Source: Candolleomyces eurysporus
Taxonomy: Eukaryota > Basidiomycota > Agaricomycetes > Agaricales > Psathyrellaceae
Direction: 5' to 3'
Assembly (NCBI GenBank): GCA_027579435.1
Contig: JANBPK010001055.1
Span: forward strand, 1 to 64,000
Length of the DNA: 64,000 nucleotides
Below the pieces are notes generated by a model. The model searched no databases. It worked only from the letters and a program-made list of their open reading frames with translations, and was not told the origin of the DNA. Below, in pieces: positions 11,784 through 23,930 of this stretch. The position numbers and the translations under genes were made by a program. How positions within the stretch are numbered: position 1 is the first letter of the stretch; every line of letters begins with the position of its first letter.

Positions 11784-13484
11784 CTACTCAGAGTCAAAAA
11801 ACACCGGAATGACTGCATCGCCGCCCGTTCTGCCCCCTTCGCCAGCTCCTGATAAACCCTCAAGAGATTGAGGTCTATGATTCACGTAAAGCTGCAACAG
11901 TCGCTTCCACCCATCTTGATCAGAGGTTTCCAAAATGTCACTGGGAACTTCGACCGAGCCTTCTGACGTTGTGAGATGAATAGCATCAACAAGGGAGGCA
12001 ATCGATTCCATATATTCGGGGAAAGTGGTCTTGTACTCTTCGATTCTTTCGTTTGCAAGCTCAGCTTGGTCGGCCTCTGTGTATTGAGGGGATATGATTT
12101 CGAAGATTCGGGCGACATAGACAATGCCTTTTGCGATCCGTTCCCCCACGACGTCTGGGGAAGCAAGAGACGAGTTTGGAGCGACGTACTGTGCCAGGCG
12201 TCGATTCAACGCACACACATGCTGCAGGACATCGGAGTCCATGCTCCATGGGGACGTCTTGGATAGGTTTGGAACCAGGAGCTTGAGCAGAACCGCGCCC
12301 CGAGTCAAACTCAGGAGAAACGATACCCTCTGAACGCAAAGATTTTTCATATACGTCCAGACCGTATTGCAGTATTGGATGCGGGATTCTGGAATGTCGA
12401 ACAAGTCAGCCTTCACAAAGTAGGAATATCAGATTGAACGAGTCACCTGTAGAGATGTTTTTAATGGCATCGTCGCCGTTCCCAAAGAATACGAAAGTGA
12501 AATTCTTGATCTGCGCTTCGCCAAGGCCAGAGGTAGCGGTAGTAATGCGAGCAGGCCGTTCGTCCAACGGTGTGTAGGCATCAGCTCCATTGAGTATTCT
12601 CAAAAGGAGCTCAAAGCGGTGCCCGACAAGCGTTGTCCGGAGTCCCAACTCGTTCGAGGTATTCAGGGTAAATCGGTCCAGGACGTACGCCACGAAGATG
12701 TCCCTGTGAAGCGCACCACTGCACCGCTCGGTGAGGTCCATGTCGAGGTAAGCTGATAAATGCAGAGCGCTCCCAACCCCGCTAAAGAGGTACAGCTCGC
12801 GGAGCAACTCTTTGCAAAGGTCCGGGCCTATACCTGTGGTGGACTGTAGGAGCGCATACACCGCACGAATAGCTTGAGGAAACGTTTGGGCGACCCAAAT
12901 CGAACCCAGCACAGCCTCGTTCTCCCTGTGCGACGCCCAGGGCCGAACCCTAGCCCTAAAGTAAGCCCTCCCTGGGCCATCACGGAACGAGCTCAAAATT
13001 ATCATCACAAACCCTAGCATGAATGCGAGCGACACGCCACCGTTGATCTCCCATGTGTATACCGCGACACCGGCAGCAGCGTCGAAATAAGTGTGATGGC
13101 CGATGAGCTCACACCTCGCTTTCTCCGCCTCTCCCTTTGATTATACATCCGCCTCACAACCTCCTTTGCTGTGGCCCTTGTATATCCCGGGTGTGTGCGC
13201 AAAAGGAGTAGAAACGTTATAATGAGAATCGCAACCCTCAAACTCAAGGCGAGGCTTACAAACAACATCTGGTTGGCAAAAAGGGCGGGGAATGGGACCT
13301 CAAGGTAGAGGTCCTCGTCGGAGATGGACTGAGGGAGGGGATCTGAAGCATCTTGACGGATGAGACTATCGAGCTGGTAATGAACGCGAAGAAGTAGCTC
13401 GGCCGCTATCTCTCCATGATCTACTTGCAGAAGCTTCTGAGACTCAATTATGAAGGCCGTGACAACGGCGGAGAAGAGAGTTGC
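11784..13484 (-). pseudogene. DUF6535-B, 3' part (split by the 19-kb transposon)
   Basis: On the minus strand the coding sequence resumes at 13484 with ATLFSAVVTAFIIESQKLL, the DUF6535 hallmark, and runs to a stop at 11784. The last intron matches copy A in place (STG then SRIQYCNTV). The 5' exons are missing here; they lie at 32458-32925, beyond the transposon. One internal frameshift is visible near 13130-13150: the frame MYNQRERRRKRG must switch to KGEAEKARCELIGHH to reach the conserved VYTWEINGGVSLAFML stretch. The rest is intact, including VGHRFELLLRILN and a C-terminal domain close to that of copy A. Loss of function is explained first by the insertion. Confidence 0.88.
13482..13484. 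repeat. Left target-site duplication (TGC)
   Basis: TGC here and TGC at 32458-32460 flank the transposon. On the gene strand both read GCA, the first codon of the interrupted DUF6535 exon (GCA ACT CTC TTC). Removing the element and one TGC recreates the splice acceptor ATCAG followed by that codon. Confidence 0.85.
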
Positions 13485-13690
13485 CACTGCAAACTTCCCG
13501 CCCAGGTGGAACACCTGGTCCCCGGTCCCCGGCCGACCCAAGTGTTTTGCCTGACTGTGGCAGGTGTTCCTTATGGACGGCACCTGGCACTGCCATGAGT
13601 TGCCTGTCCGGTGAGACCAGGTTCTTGACCTGGGTTTTGTATCGCACACCTGGACAGCGATTTCTTGGCTGCGTCAGGTTATTCACCCGG
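13485..13690. repeat. Left terminus with CAGGTG/CACCTGG subterminal motifs
   Basis: After the terminal CACTGCAAAC the hexamer-like words CCAGGTGG, ACACCTGGT, GCAGGTGT, GCACCTGGC, ACCAGGTT, GACCTGGG and CACACCTGG occur in both orientations within about 170 bp. The same words cluster at the right end (32281-32430). Such short, dispersed subterminal motifs are typical transposase-binding sites in CACTA-type elements; that role here is inferred. Confidence 0.65.
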
Positions 13691-13699
13691 TCCAGCTGA

Positions 13700-14990
13700 T
13701 GGTGTCGGAATAATGCACCAATCAGTACAATTGACCTTGCCAGGTGGTGCACGATTCACAACAGTTGTTCTCCTCCCCCTGGGTGGAGGAATGGTGCAGT
13801 AACTTGTCGATATGATGCACCATTTGGTGCACACACATGCTACAGTAGCGCATCGCTTACAAACCTTGCCAAGTGGTGCATTGATTACACACCACACCGA
13901 CACACGCCTCCGAGTCCATACTGCGAAGTAGTGTATCAACCATGTGCCACGCCGACCACCAGATTTTCGAATGCCCTCTGCAAAGTGGTGCACCAGTTGC
14001 CCACCACACCGAAACCCACATCCAGACTACAAGGTAGTGTATCAATCATGCACCACGCCGACCACTAGATATTAGAATGCCCTCTGCAAAGTGGTGCACC
14101 AGTTGTGCACCACACCTAAACCCGCATCCGGACTACGAGGTAGTGTATCAATCATGCACCACGCTGACCAACGAGATATTTAAATGCCCTCCGCAAAGCG
14201 GTGCACCAGTTGCGCACCACACCGACACCCAGATCAGAGTACTCTCCGTACCGCAAAGTAGTGCATCAGTCCGAATGCACCACACACCCAGATATTAAGT
14301 GCCCTCTGAGAAAGTGGCGCACCAATTACGCACCAAACAATATACACATCGGAGCGCGCTTAAGTAGTGCACCAATCATGCACCACACCGACGCCCAGAT
14401 ATTAGAGTCCCCTCTGAGAGGCAATGGTGCATCAATTAATACGCACTACACCACCGTACTCACACATCAGGACGCCCTCTTACTGTGAAGTAGTGCATCA
14501 ATTATCCACCATGTGAACTCAAAGTGTCTGCAAAGTGGTGCATCAATTGTGCACGCACCACACAGACCCACATCACGCTCCCTCTGTATTGCAAATTAGT
14601 GAGTGATCATGCACTAGAGGTGAGAGTGCCCTGCAAAGTGGTGCATTGTTCAAGCACCATACCAATACAACGTGATGACCTCCAGGTGAGTGTGGTGCAT
14701 CAATCATGCACCACGCCAACATCCAGAGTTCGGAGCCCCCTCCTCGAAGTGGTGCATGATTCACACACCACATTGACAACGGAATGAGAATGAGCTTCTT
14801 CTGTCCTCTGTGCTACAAAGTGGTGCATAAATCATGCACCACACCAACGACAGCGACCATGAACCTTGCGTCTACCACGCCAGCATCCCTCATCAGAGCA
14901 CCCGCTGCATTTGTGGTGCATCAATCATACACCACACCAACAGCACATCCGAGTGCCTTCCACTGGTGCAGCGAAATAACTCAAACCGTC
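13700..14990. repeat. Left tandem array, TGGTGCA/TGCACCA units
   Basis: A unit of about 51-56 bp recurs more than 20 times with decay. Each unit carries an inverted pair such as AGTGGTGCACCAGTT followed by GCACCACACCGAC. Between about 13874 and 14196 two unit types alternate (GTGGTGCACCAGTTG and GTAGTGTATCAATCATG) with starts near 13874, 13926, 13982, 14034, 14089, 14140 and 14196, so the higher-order period is about 107 bp. No coding function is likely; open frames through it are by-products of the repeat. Confidence 0.8.
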
Positions 14991-15059
14991 TACTAATCGT
15001 TCCACTCACAACTTGTTCAAGAGCTTGGGGCTGGTATGCGCTTGGTTCTCTATCAGTCT

Positions 15060-15700
15060 ACGGTTCCCACAAAGCCTGCTTGAACCTGTAGGGGCCTTGA
15101 CGCTCCCAAGATATCCCCCTAGCCTTCAATATTCTCAACCAGAGCAGCTCGCTCCCCGATATGTCATCAGACCCATGCAAGGGCCTTGGCACTCCCAAGA
15201 TATNCCCCCCAGCCTTCAATATTCCCGCCAAGATAGCACCATCACTCCCGGATGTGTCGTCAGAGCCACCTTGCGCTGCATGGCATAATCAACGCTCTAG
15301 GTTTGCCGAATGCTCTGTCAACGATTGCCATCACCAGTGCATTGATGCACCAGACCACTGGACTTTGCGCAAACCTTCAGTGTATACACCAGACCTCTGC
15401 ACCTCGCACAAACTTTCAGTCGAAGTGCACCAATGCACCACACCTTCGATCTTATGCACAAACTCCAACTTTGTTCCAAAAAAGATTTATTTGTAATTTG
15501 AACGGGGACAGCTAGGCAGATACACTATTGATACAAGGCAATATTACAAGTAATACTCGCAAGAAATAACTTCAACGGGCCGCTGGATCTGTTTGGCAAT
15601 ATAAGGCAAGGTGATTGCGCATACTCCCAAGAAATAACTTCAGAGGGCTACTGAATCTGTTCGGGGACTGCAAGGTTTGAGTAAACAAGGTTATTTGAAT
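15060..15700. repeat. Two short direct-repeat pairs left of the cargo genes
   Basis: A segment of about 90 bp beginning GGGGCCTTGACGCTCCCAAG occurs at about 15090 and again at about 15180 (the second copy contains the single N before CCCCCC). A second pair, ACTCGCAAGAAATAACTTCA and its near copy, lies at about 15554 and 15625. Scattered TGCACCA words continue to about 15440. No gene. Confidence 0.6.
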
Positions 15701-15714
15701 TGTGATTGCAGGGC

Positions 15715-18700
15715 TCACCGTTTGTTCCCATGGGTTTCATCCAAAATACCATCTTCCCTGGGCTGCTTGGCCGCCGATTTAGCGCTCAGAAGATGATCAA
15801 ACCGACCAAGGAGCTCTTCAACAAGAGCTTGCCATTGGGGGCGGGAGTCATTGTTCCACGAGGACGGGGTCAGCGCCGCAGTCCCCCACCAAACCATCAA
15901 TGTGAGCAACGAGACAACACCATGGGGACCCGTCTTGCCAAAATCCGATGGATGGAAAGATTGGACCCACTTGACAACAGCGATACCGAGATCGTTGGGA
16001 TCGTTGATCTTGGGGATATTCTCGTAGTTTCGAATGCCACGGCGAGCTTTAGCTGCCCACTGTGACCACTCTTCCGGCCTTCCTTTGGCAGGGAGTCCCT
16101 GAAACAAAGGGCGATCAACTTGAGCACTAGAAAGAATGCTAATATACGCACTTTGCCCGACTTCCAGCCCCTACTACGTTCATATTCCACCCACTTCTCG
16201 AGCAAGATAATCCATCCAGCGCCCAAATCGGTTCTCTTGAGGTGTGCAAGGGCAGGGGCGAACCAGGTAGGCTCCTCGTTATCAGCTGTCTGGTCCACCA
16301 GAGGTCGGGGAAGAGTGGTGTTGGTGCTGATCTCGTTCAGTTTTTCAAGGCGGGTGGAAGGGACGGGAGCCCGGGTAGACCTTCGGATGCTGTTCCCAGC
16401 GTTCCCGGCGTCATGGAACGGGCTACGAATGAGGTCACTGGCGCCGAAGTCCTTAGCTGGCGCATGGGTCTCCAACGTCGGAACAGGTGGTACGTTCTCA
16501 TTGGGCCTATTGTTGTCCCCCCCTGACGTGTGAGCCTTTGATGGCGGTGTTGGTGACAGGTTTTCTTTGGCTGCTTGTTGTTGAATGTGATGTGGTCGAG
16601 CGCGAGATGAACCTTTCGAGGGGGGAGGAGGGACCAAGTTGAATGGAGCAAACACGAAACCACTGGGCGACCATGTTGCCGGAACAATGCTGGATGAGTT
16701 CACGGCGGGTGATGCGCTGTTCGGAACGGCACTGGGTGTCAAACCGGGAGCAGGAGCAGAGACGTTGGTGGTAGGGAAGGCAGCGAGTGAAAACCTGGTT
16801 GGGACGGTGCTGTGCGTTGGAATTGGAGAACGGTCATTTGCCAGTGGGGTGGGTGTTGCCACAGCAACATTGGTGGCCGTGGAATGTGAGGCGAGGGGTG
16901 CCATTACAGACGTGTTGGTAGCTGGAGGCGCAGGTCCGGACGAGTTGAGGAATGTTGTTGCGGAAGGTGCTAGGAGAGGCAGCGGCGCGGGTGGGGAGAT
17001 ATCTGGAACTGGTGCATGCAGGGGCAGGAGCGCAATTGCAGGGGGTGCTGGTGCAATCAACATGGCTGATGCAGTCGCGGATACACTATTGGGAGCTGGT
17101 GGTGCAATCGTGGATCCATCAGAGTCTGGAAGCAAATTGTTGTGTGCTGTCGGCAAGTCCGGTACGTGGACGTTGACGGATTTAGGCGAGGGCTGACCGA
17201 GAACGATGTTCATGGTGGTTGACGAAGCTGCCGGTGACCAATCCTCGATGCCTGGTGCATTCATTCGTGAGATTGCTTCCAGTATCTCGGGATCAGCCCA
17301 CATATCTTCATTGTCCTCCCAATCATTTGAAGTGCTGAAGTCGGTGAGGTTGTATTTCAATGGGCCAAAGGTGTTGCCGTTGGTATTGGCTGTCCCTGCA
17401 ATTGGGGTGAGAAATTGACATAAACAAAGGAATGAAAAGAACTGACCATCAATGGTGTCCGGAGCTTGGCTGTTGATGACGTCTGGAGCCTGCGCGGCGT
17501 CGAGAGGCGGACCCAAAAGATCTGCAGATTGAGCGGTCAAGAATGAACCATTGACCGAAGCTTCAGGCTGTGGCTGGTCGTTCGTGAGATTAACTGCGGA
17601 AGAGTCCGGATTGGTGGCTTTCCGCAGTAAAATATCAGATTAGAACCATAGTGAGTTTGAAAAAGACGCACTGGCTGGTAAATTCACTGAGTCAGACGAT
17701 GAGCTGGTGGCTCCTTCAGATTCACCGTCCTCCGCCATGGGCGCGGCTCCCGCTGTTTTGACCGAATTGGGTGCATCCTGGGCAACGACTTCTGTCTTCT
17801 CTGCATGCAGCAGTGACCGCTTTGCACAGAGATCCGGAGCTGATAGATTGTCAGCATGGGGAGAAGATAAGCGGGCAGGTTGACGTACAAAACTCGTAGC
17901 GACCGGCAAAACTTGCCAGCTGGTTGACCAGAACATGATCGTGGTCCGCCCACGCACTCGAGAATAGAGGAGTTTCTTGTTTATCACCGAATTGGAGGCT
18001 GGTAACGGCGAGAGAGAAGTAAGACTATTGAAATAGAGGAGAAAGGGAAGGTGGACCCACGTCGTGGCAAGGATCTGACCACCCGCTTTCGGCACTGGTC
18101 CAACAATAGTGACAAATGCCAAGACACCTGCCTTGCGTACAGCCGGAGTCACCGTCTTGCTCAATATAGCAGGCAATTTGTCCCAGTACCTGAAAATGAG
18201 TATGAGAATCAAGAGTGTAATCGGTAAGTCTCGAAAACGTACTTCTGATAGTCACTCGGAGTGCATGGATCAGGCTCGTCGACAACCGTATCAGTCTGCT
18301 GAGCTGTGACCAGCTCGGATTCAACTGCCACCCTCTGTTCCCCCGTCGCCTTCTCCCACACTGCCTTGGCAACCTTATGCCATATCATGAGCTTGTCTCG
18401 ACCTGAGGCCCCCTGAAGTGTGCATTGTGCTTCGTACTCGGGCTGGAAGATGTCGGGATTTTGCTTGACGAACACTTCGTATCTCTTGGCGTTACGTGTG
18501 CCCACCGAATAAATGTCCTTCATCTCCTTCGAGGTGACCTTGTTGCTCGTGTTCCTGCTTCGATTGTTGCGCCTCCACCGGAACCACTCTTTGATGCGCT
18601 GAAAGATTGAGTGAGTACAAACATCGAGGGACAGATTTGTAAATTGGATTACCGAATACAACTTGTTGAGGTTATTGGAATAAACTTCGAACTCAACTTC

Positions 18701-18880
18701 GTCAAGGGTTTCGGCGCTGACACCTGCGGGGAGAATCGGCCACCTCTTGAGGTATTCAGCATTAACTTTGTCCCAAAACGGCTGGTATCGCCTGACGGAG
18801 GTCTGATAGGTCTCGTATAGCGGCAGGTAGCTGGAGAGGAAGGCCGCCTGAGGCACGGTTGCCCAAGTTTTGGGCGCCAT
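15715..18880 (-). CDS. KDZ-element cargo protein, large, low-complexity centre (about 900 aa)
   Basis: The start ATG (18880) gives MAPKTWATVPQAAFLSSYLP. The model has eight exons with GT-AG introns ending before RIKEWFRWRRNN, YWDKLPAILSK, LQFGDKQETPLF, SPDLCAKRSLLH, TTNPDSSAVNL, TANTNGNTFGPL and GLPAKGRPEEWSQW. Residues 1-50 form a module shared with two other cargo proteins (W-x-Q-x-FL ... FW ... Y ... WP). RIKEWFRWRRNN resembles a DNA-recognition helix of the homeodomain type, but I see no full homeodomain. The centre is rich in Pro, Ala, Ser and Thr. The C-terminus (EEWSQWAAKARRG ... TPSSW) is strongly patterned and recurs in agaricomycete hypothetical proteins. Function unknown; a DNA-binding accessory protein is a guess. 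A CACTA-like parallel would be a second, TnpA-type protein. Confidence 0.75.
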
Positions 18881-19009
18881 CTGCGTTGAGAGATCGAGGT
18901 AGAGAACAATGTGGTGCTTTGAATAGTGCAAAGGGGGATGGGGAGGGAACTGGTGTATTCTTCTAATGCACTGAATGTGATATTTATATGGTCCAAACAC
19001 CTCGTTCAA

Positions 19010-19528
19010 CGTTTATCGTGAGGTTCTGTTTGTTCAAATTTCGGCGAGGAACAATCAGTGGACTCAGTGATTTAGACCACTTCAGCAGCAAGGACGATCT
19101 TTTTCAGGCTTCGTTTGACCATTCTCTGTGCTTGATTCAGACTTAATATTAACATACTCCGCCGCAACTTGGATCTTATGATATTAGCGGTCATTTGGAT
19201 AGCGGAATTGTGCTATGATCCGCTATTAATAACCAGCCCACGGAATGTTGAATGATTGCTGTCATTTGAGTTAGTTGTAACGAATTGTCGCCGCACTTCT
19301 ATCTGTGTGGTTTGAGATATGGAGATGAGAGATGTGTTTGGAACGGACGAGCTGACCCAACATGGTCCTCAATCTCGCAAACATATTTGTTCTGCTCCAT
19401 TAACTCAATCCCGTACTCGCTCAAGATCTAGCAATCTCCCATACACAATAATAAGACTACCGATGGGAATAAAGCAACACTCCGTTGCTCTCAAATTTAC
19501 ATTTGGAACATAATTATATACAAGCAAT
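19010..19528. other. Intergenic inside the element
   Basis: AT-rich, no gene supported. Words such as TCATTTG and CCGC(T)ATTA recur weakly around 19180-19260. It separates two minus-strand cargo genes. Confidence 0.4.
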
Positions 19529-20009
19529 TCAAACTTTCATTGCACCAAATTGGTGCCCCACGTACGACCCAGCTAAGGAGTTTTGGTGTGCTTTGATTGT
19601 TGCCAGCTTTGAGTGGTGATCAGGAAGATCCCACAAATAGAAAAGATCCCGCTGGAGGCGAGACTTGAGGGTGCAGATGCGAGCTTCTGGTGAGGACCGG
19701 AGCTCCGTGGATCCAGAAAAGGCGTGCCATTTGATGGTAGTGGTGACGCGCTGGGATACAAGAGATGAAAATGGGGGATGCAGACTCAACTGAGCACTTA
19801 CTTACTTCTTTATACGAGGCTAAGATGGCATCGGCATCCATCCCATCCCGCGCCAGAGGCATCCCATAAACCATAAGCCATTCCCGAAAGAACATTTCCA
19901 GATATTCTTGCCCTCGCCATCCTCCGTGGCCTACACAGAGATATTCAATTGCGGCAAGTCGGAGGTAGATGGATTGTTTTGGCGTCCAACCAGGGCGGAT
20001 TTTGGGCAT
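19529..20009 (-). CDS. KDZ-element cargo protein with W-Q-L module
   Basis: Two exons with a GT-AG intron of about 60 bp. Exon 1 starts MPKIRPGWTPKQSIYL and ends ILASYKE before GTAAGTAAG; exon 2 starts after TATCCCAG with RVTTTIKWHAFSGS and ends at 19529 (HQFGAMKV). The N-terminus (GWTPKQ..YL ... YLEMFFREWL ... MP) has the same spacing of Trp, Gln, Leu, aromatic and Pro residues as the N-termini of the cargo proteins starting at 18880 and 23931. No catalytic motif is visible. Length about 137 residues. Its role is unknown; membership in a small paralogous cargo family is inferred from the shared module. Confidence 0.65.
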
Positions 20010-20398
20010 CGTACGTTAAGTCAGCGATGGCGGAGTGTCGGATGGCTGTGTGAGCTATGTTGGAAGTTATATGAATTATTTAGGGACTCCTGGAATGAGC
20101 TTCCATTGCATAAATTGGGATAGCAAAAGACCTTGTGCAGTGGTGGCAATCTTGGAATATTGGTGAGTCAAGCAGCCCGTAATAATCGTGCACACTTATG
20201 CTCCGGGTCTTGAACCTGATGCACCACAGGAATGGAATGGAATCTAGCACTTGACATAGATAGGACAATCCCACAAGAGAAACATAAGTTGGGATTAAGG
20301 ATATTCAATCTCTCCATCGCACTACTTGAGTCAACCGGCTTCTGATTCAATTTACAACCTAATTCTGCTGACATCATCTGTCGTACTCCCATAACATG

Positions 20399-20797
20399 CT
20401 AACGACGGCGTAAGGATCTTTGAGCGCGCTGAGTCGGCTTGAGAGAGCTGGCTGGCCTCAATGAATACCGGGAAGGTTCCATCTGAACGGGAGCACCAGT
20501 GGTGTGATACGCACTATCGGTAGCGGCTGGAGCAGCGCTTTCATTGCCAAACTCCAAGGCCGTACCTTCAAGTTGCCCGGGAGAAGTTAAGTTGGTCATC
20601 CCCACTTCAAGGCCACAGGCTGCGAGTGACATCCGACTTGTCGACCATATTATTTCAGTCTTTTGTCAACAATAAAAGAAATATATAACTTACATTGCTT
20701 TGGCAATGTCGGCTGGGGCAATTTGGGGCTCCTTCCCGAAATTGCGCGGATCATAAGGTATGTCGCCAAAATCAGAGCCGATGGGTCCAAACAACAT
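20399..20797 (-). CDS. Small hypothetical cargo protein (about 113 aa)
   Basis: Two exons. Exon 1 starts at the ATG at 20797 (MLFGPIGSDFGDIPYD) and ends at IAKAI before GTAAGTTATATA; the intron ends GTCGACAAG. Exon 2 reads RMSLAACGLEVGMTNL and ends SSLKPTQRAQRSLRRR at 20399. The C-terminus is strongly basic, suggesting nucleic-acid binding or a nuclear signal. No family recognised. It is on the same strand as the two cargo genes to its left. Confidence 0.55.
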
Positions 20798-21196
20798 TGG
20801 GGCAGTATGAACAGCGTGCAACGCTGTGCCCTCTTTTAAGTGACAGGGATCTCAACATCAGGCAATTTACAGTCGTTTGCCAATAGAATGTTTCGAGCAG
20901 TTGTGACCAAGCGACGTGTAATGTCACGGTGGGTTGATTGTACGTTGAATTTCGTTACCCACCGTTACCGACGCCGTTTGCTGGCTGCTCGCTTCCCGTC
21001 TCTATCCTCCCTGAGGTGGCCAACCATCACAAACCAGATCTAAACTTGGCGGTGTGACTATGGGACACAGCTGCGCGCAAAAAAAGGGACTGCGGTTCAA
21101 TTTGCAAGCGACGGTAGGTTCCATAAATCTAATATACAATATGAGCAAGGGCAACAAGCAGCAGACATTTCGACTCGGATACAGGATACTGAAGGT

Positions 21197-21680
21197 TCAA
21201 AAGATTGAGCACGCAAATCCTTGTTTTTTGGTGCTCCCATCCTTCGTAATGACATTCCCCTTCTGCATGCTGGCGTCGTCCACGCAATCGTCCGTATAGA
21301 AGGCTCTGTAAGTGAATCCTGGGAGGGTCCCGTTGGCAGGATGCTCAAACTCCTCGACACCATTGTCGGGGCTGTCGGGAGCGAAAACAACGTCAAGGCT
21401 GAGGGTATTATCGCCTGGGTCCCGTCCGATGACCTTGGAACCTTGGAGTATATAAGATTCCACTCGGCTTTCCGTGCACAACCTAACTCCGACCATCCTC
21501 GTAGTGGAGATCATGCATCCAGGAGGAGATGCGGTATCAGGCTATGATTAATATAGAAATGTCAATGAGAAATGAAATACTCCGTAGGTCGTGGAATCCT
21601 ACCTTGCCCTTCTCATCTGCTAAGGGATATGCTCCCCCAAATTGTCTGTCAACGATGGAAATTGTGCCGGCTTCAGACAT
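21197..21680 (-). CDS. Small hypothetical cargo protein (about 140 aa)
   Basis: Exon 1 starts at the ATG at 21680 (MSEAGTISIVDRQFGGAYPL) and ends DEKGK before GTAGGATTCC; the intron ends ATCATAG. Exon 2 reads PDTASPPGCMISTTRMVG and runs to a stop at 21197 (KKQGFACSIF). A TTTAAATA box lies about 50 bp upstream on the same strand (21733-21740). No domain is recognised. The clean two-exon structure with its own promoter-like box supports a real gene within the element. Confidence 0.6.
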
Positions 21681-21699
21681 GGCTGTGTGGGTGTGTGGG

Positions 21700-23888
21700 T
21701 TAGGAGGCAAGCGGTGGATTGTGGGTCGTTGATATTTAAATCCAGACGGTGCCTCGTTCCCGGTGTGGTTGACGTACGTTTAGACTGGGAAGCCCCAGGA
21801 TTCGAGGGTGAAACAGGCACGCCTTTCCAACAGGGCCTGCTTTGACACTTCACTTCCCAAAACGATCATGAAAGTTTGTACCAGATTCCACGATCCCATA
21901 CACGTCGATTCAACATCGTCCCTGAGTCAGGAATTACCGAAACCAGCTCTGAGTATACCTTTGTCCTCTCACCTACATGGGCGGTGGAGCAATTTATACA
22001 CGTAAAGCTGTCGTACAAAAAGGTTACCTAGCTGCGCACGCCATGAGTTTTGACAAGGTCAATTGTGCTCAATTTGGGATCGTCCCTTTCAGAGCTGGAG
22101 CCCGAATTGAAGCTAGCTCGCCTGACGGTTGTTCCGCCCGTCACCCTTGCTATTCTTGTCCAACTGAAAAAATTGAGAACAAGATCTGCAGCATCCGAAG
22201 AGGGCAGTTCTAGCACACATGCGTTGAGACAGGAGTAATTACCGCCATTTCGGATTGTGGAGCCGAGCCAGGGCAACCCACTTCAGGACAACAGAACGCA
22301 CACTGCGAGCTGCGGAATGGATATCAGGTTCAGCCAATGAGAGCCCGTTTAAATGTTCGCTGAATTGAAGAAAAGACATAGATTGCAAAATAGCAAAGGA
22401 CTGTGCTGCACGATAACAAAAAGAAACATCGGGAAAGGCCACTCTAGAAGCCTTCTCTTCCGATCTGTTTTTCAGATTATCAAAATGTGTTCTCTAGTTC
22501 GGGCACCTCAAAAGTTGCGAAAATGGCCCAAAGTTACATATGACACTCTATATTCCAAGTCAAGTTTTGACTTACGCTCTAGTGAAAATGCACTTCAACC
22601 TCAGTAGCACATACCACTTCCTTCTATACACTTACAGGAGTGCATTGATGAGTTCAACTTGGAAAACGGGGCTATAGGACTTGCCAAGAGCTGGTTCATG
22701 TGCTGATCACTATTTAGACGTGAATGCAGATAAGTGTTCTTACATTGGATTACGAAACAGGGTTGTAATCTCAGAGCATTAAGAAGCATTTCAGGACGTC
22801 TATAAAGCAAAATATGAAGCTCTATTCCAAGTTACAGTGCAACGGAGGCCGTGAATGGCCATTTGGTAGACGTCTCGGAAGAAATGGAATCTGACAAGTA
22901 GCGCTTTTGTGCGGGGTTGAATCTGTTCAACAAAGTGTCTCCCTGGCTCCCAAAGTGTTCAAGGCACCAGACATATATGTTACATCAATAGCTGCACAAA
23001 GACTTTCGCAGAAATTCTTGTTTAGCGTCTGTAAACAACCTTTCTAGTCACGAGAATGACTATTCCAGAGTATTGGCAGTAGTTCAAGATGTCAGATCTG
23101 ACAGTTGAGAAGATCTTACTGCTAGAAATGAAATACAGCCACCTCAGCAAGTCGCACCAACATATGAAGCCTAGAGGGAGCATCCCAGACTGAGTTTTGG
23201 ACGGCAGAAAACAACGTTTGGTGATGACGTCACTCTGGCCTCGACCCAGCGACGAGCCATGGCGGCCTGAGGCATCCCAATTCAGAGTACTTCGAGGTGT
23301 GCATCAGCCAAACGCTTCATGACTTTCAAGAATGGTCATACGGGAGAGCCACATAGATTGTGATACCCAGGCAAATCAATGCAGCAGCGTAGTAGGCTGA
23401 GGACGGCAGAGGACAAATCATCGACAGCATAATCAGACAGTCCTAAGCAGAGCACCAGACTAGGGGCAGATCGTTGATGCTGCTGATCACTGTCGTCGGC
23501 TGATCACTGTCGTCGCTGATCACTGTCGTCGGCTCAGGCACGTAGTAAGCGCTCAGCAAAACCTCTCGGAGCAACCACTAAAGGTCCCTCAGTAAGAATC
23601 CGGCGATGATGGGAGCGGCGGTGGGATCGGCATGGTGTCAGCGGCGAGTATAAGCAGGCAGTGACCAGCAGCAATGGATGACCAATGCGACTCGGTGGTG
23701 GTGGAAAAGAGGGACGTTGTGGTGCAAGGTGCAATGCCGTTCATGGTCAGGTACGGCTGCCTAGAGCTGATGACAAGAGCGAATTACGGACACATCAAAA
23801 TTCGGAGCTCAATTTTGAATATCCAGCGGTCCGTCCCAAGTCCACAACCCCTCAATTTGATTCGATATTCATATTCCATCTTCCAACA
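21700..23888. other. Long gene-poor stretch inside the element
   Basis: No confident gene. A minus-strand frame at about 22100-22440 (AILQSMSFLQFSEHLNG...) could be an exon but lacks an ATG and a convincing acceptor. At 23481-23535 the unit GCTGATCACTGTCGTCG is repeated three times in tandem with one slipped base. The rest shows no structure I can name. Confidence 0.4.
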
Positions 23889-23890
23889 TT

Positions 23891-23899
23891 TATAAAAAG
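23891..23899 (+). promoter_or_regulatory. TATA box of the 23.9-kb cargo gene
   Basis: TATAAAAAG lies 40 bp upstream of the ATG at 23931. Confidence 0.55.
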
Positions 23900-23930
23900 A
23901 CAGTCCTCCTGACTTTACTTCAACCCAGCT

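Noticed and set aside
13700..14990. Regular repeats resembling a CRISPR array
   Set aside because: The units are contiguous and degenerate, without unique spacers of even length, and the genome is clearly a eukaryotic fungus with spliced genes.
16639..17196. 185-residue plus-strand frame rich in Gly, Ala and Val
   Set aside because: It is antisense to the Pro/Ala/Ser/Thr-rich centre of the large cargo gene, whose exons, splice sites and conserved ends support the minus strand.
22100..22442. Possible minus-strand cargo exon (AILQSMSFLQFSEHLNG...)
   Set aside because: No ATG start, and the only usable intron is 35 bp. Left as unannotated sequence.
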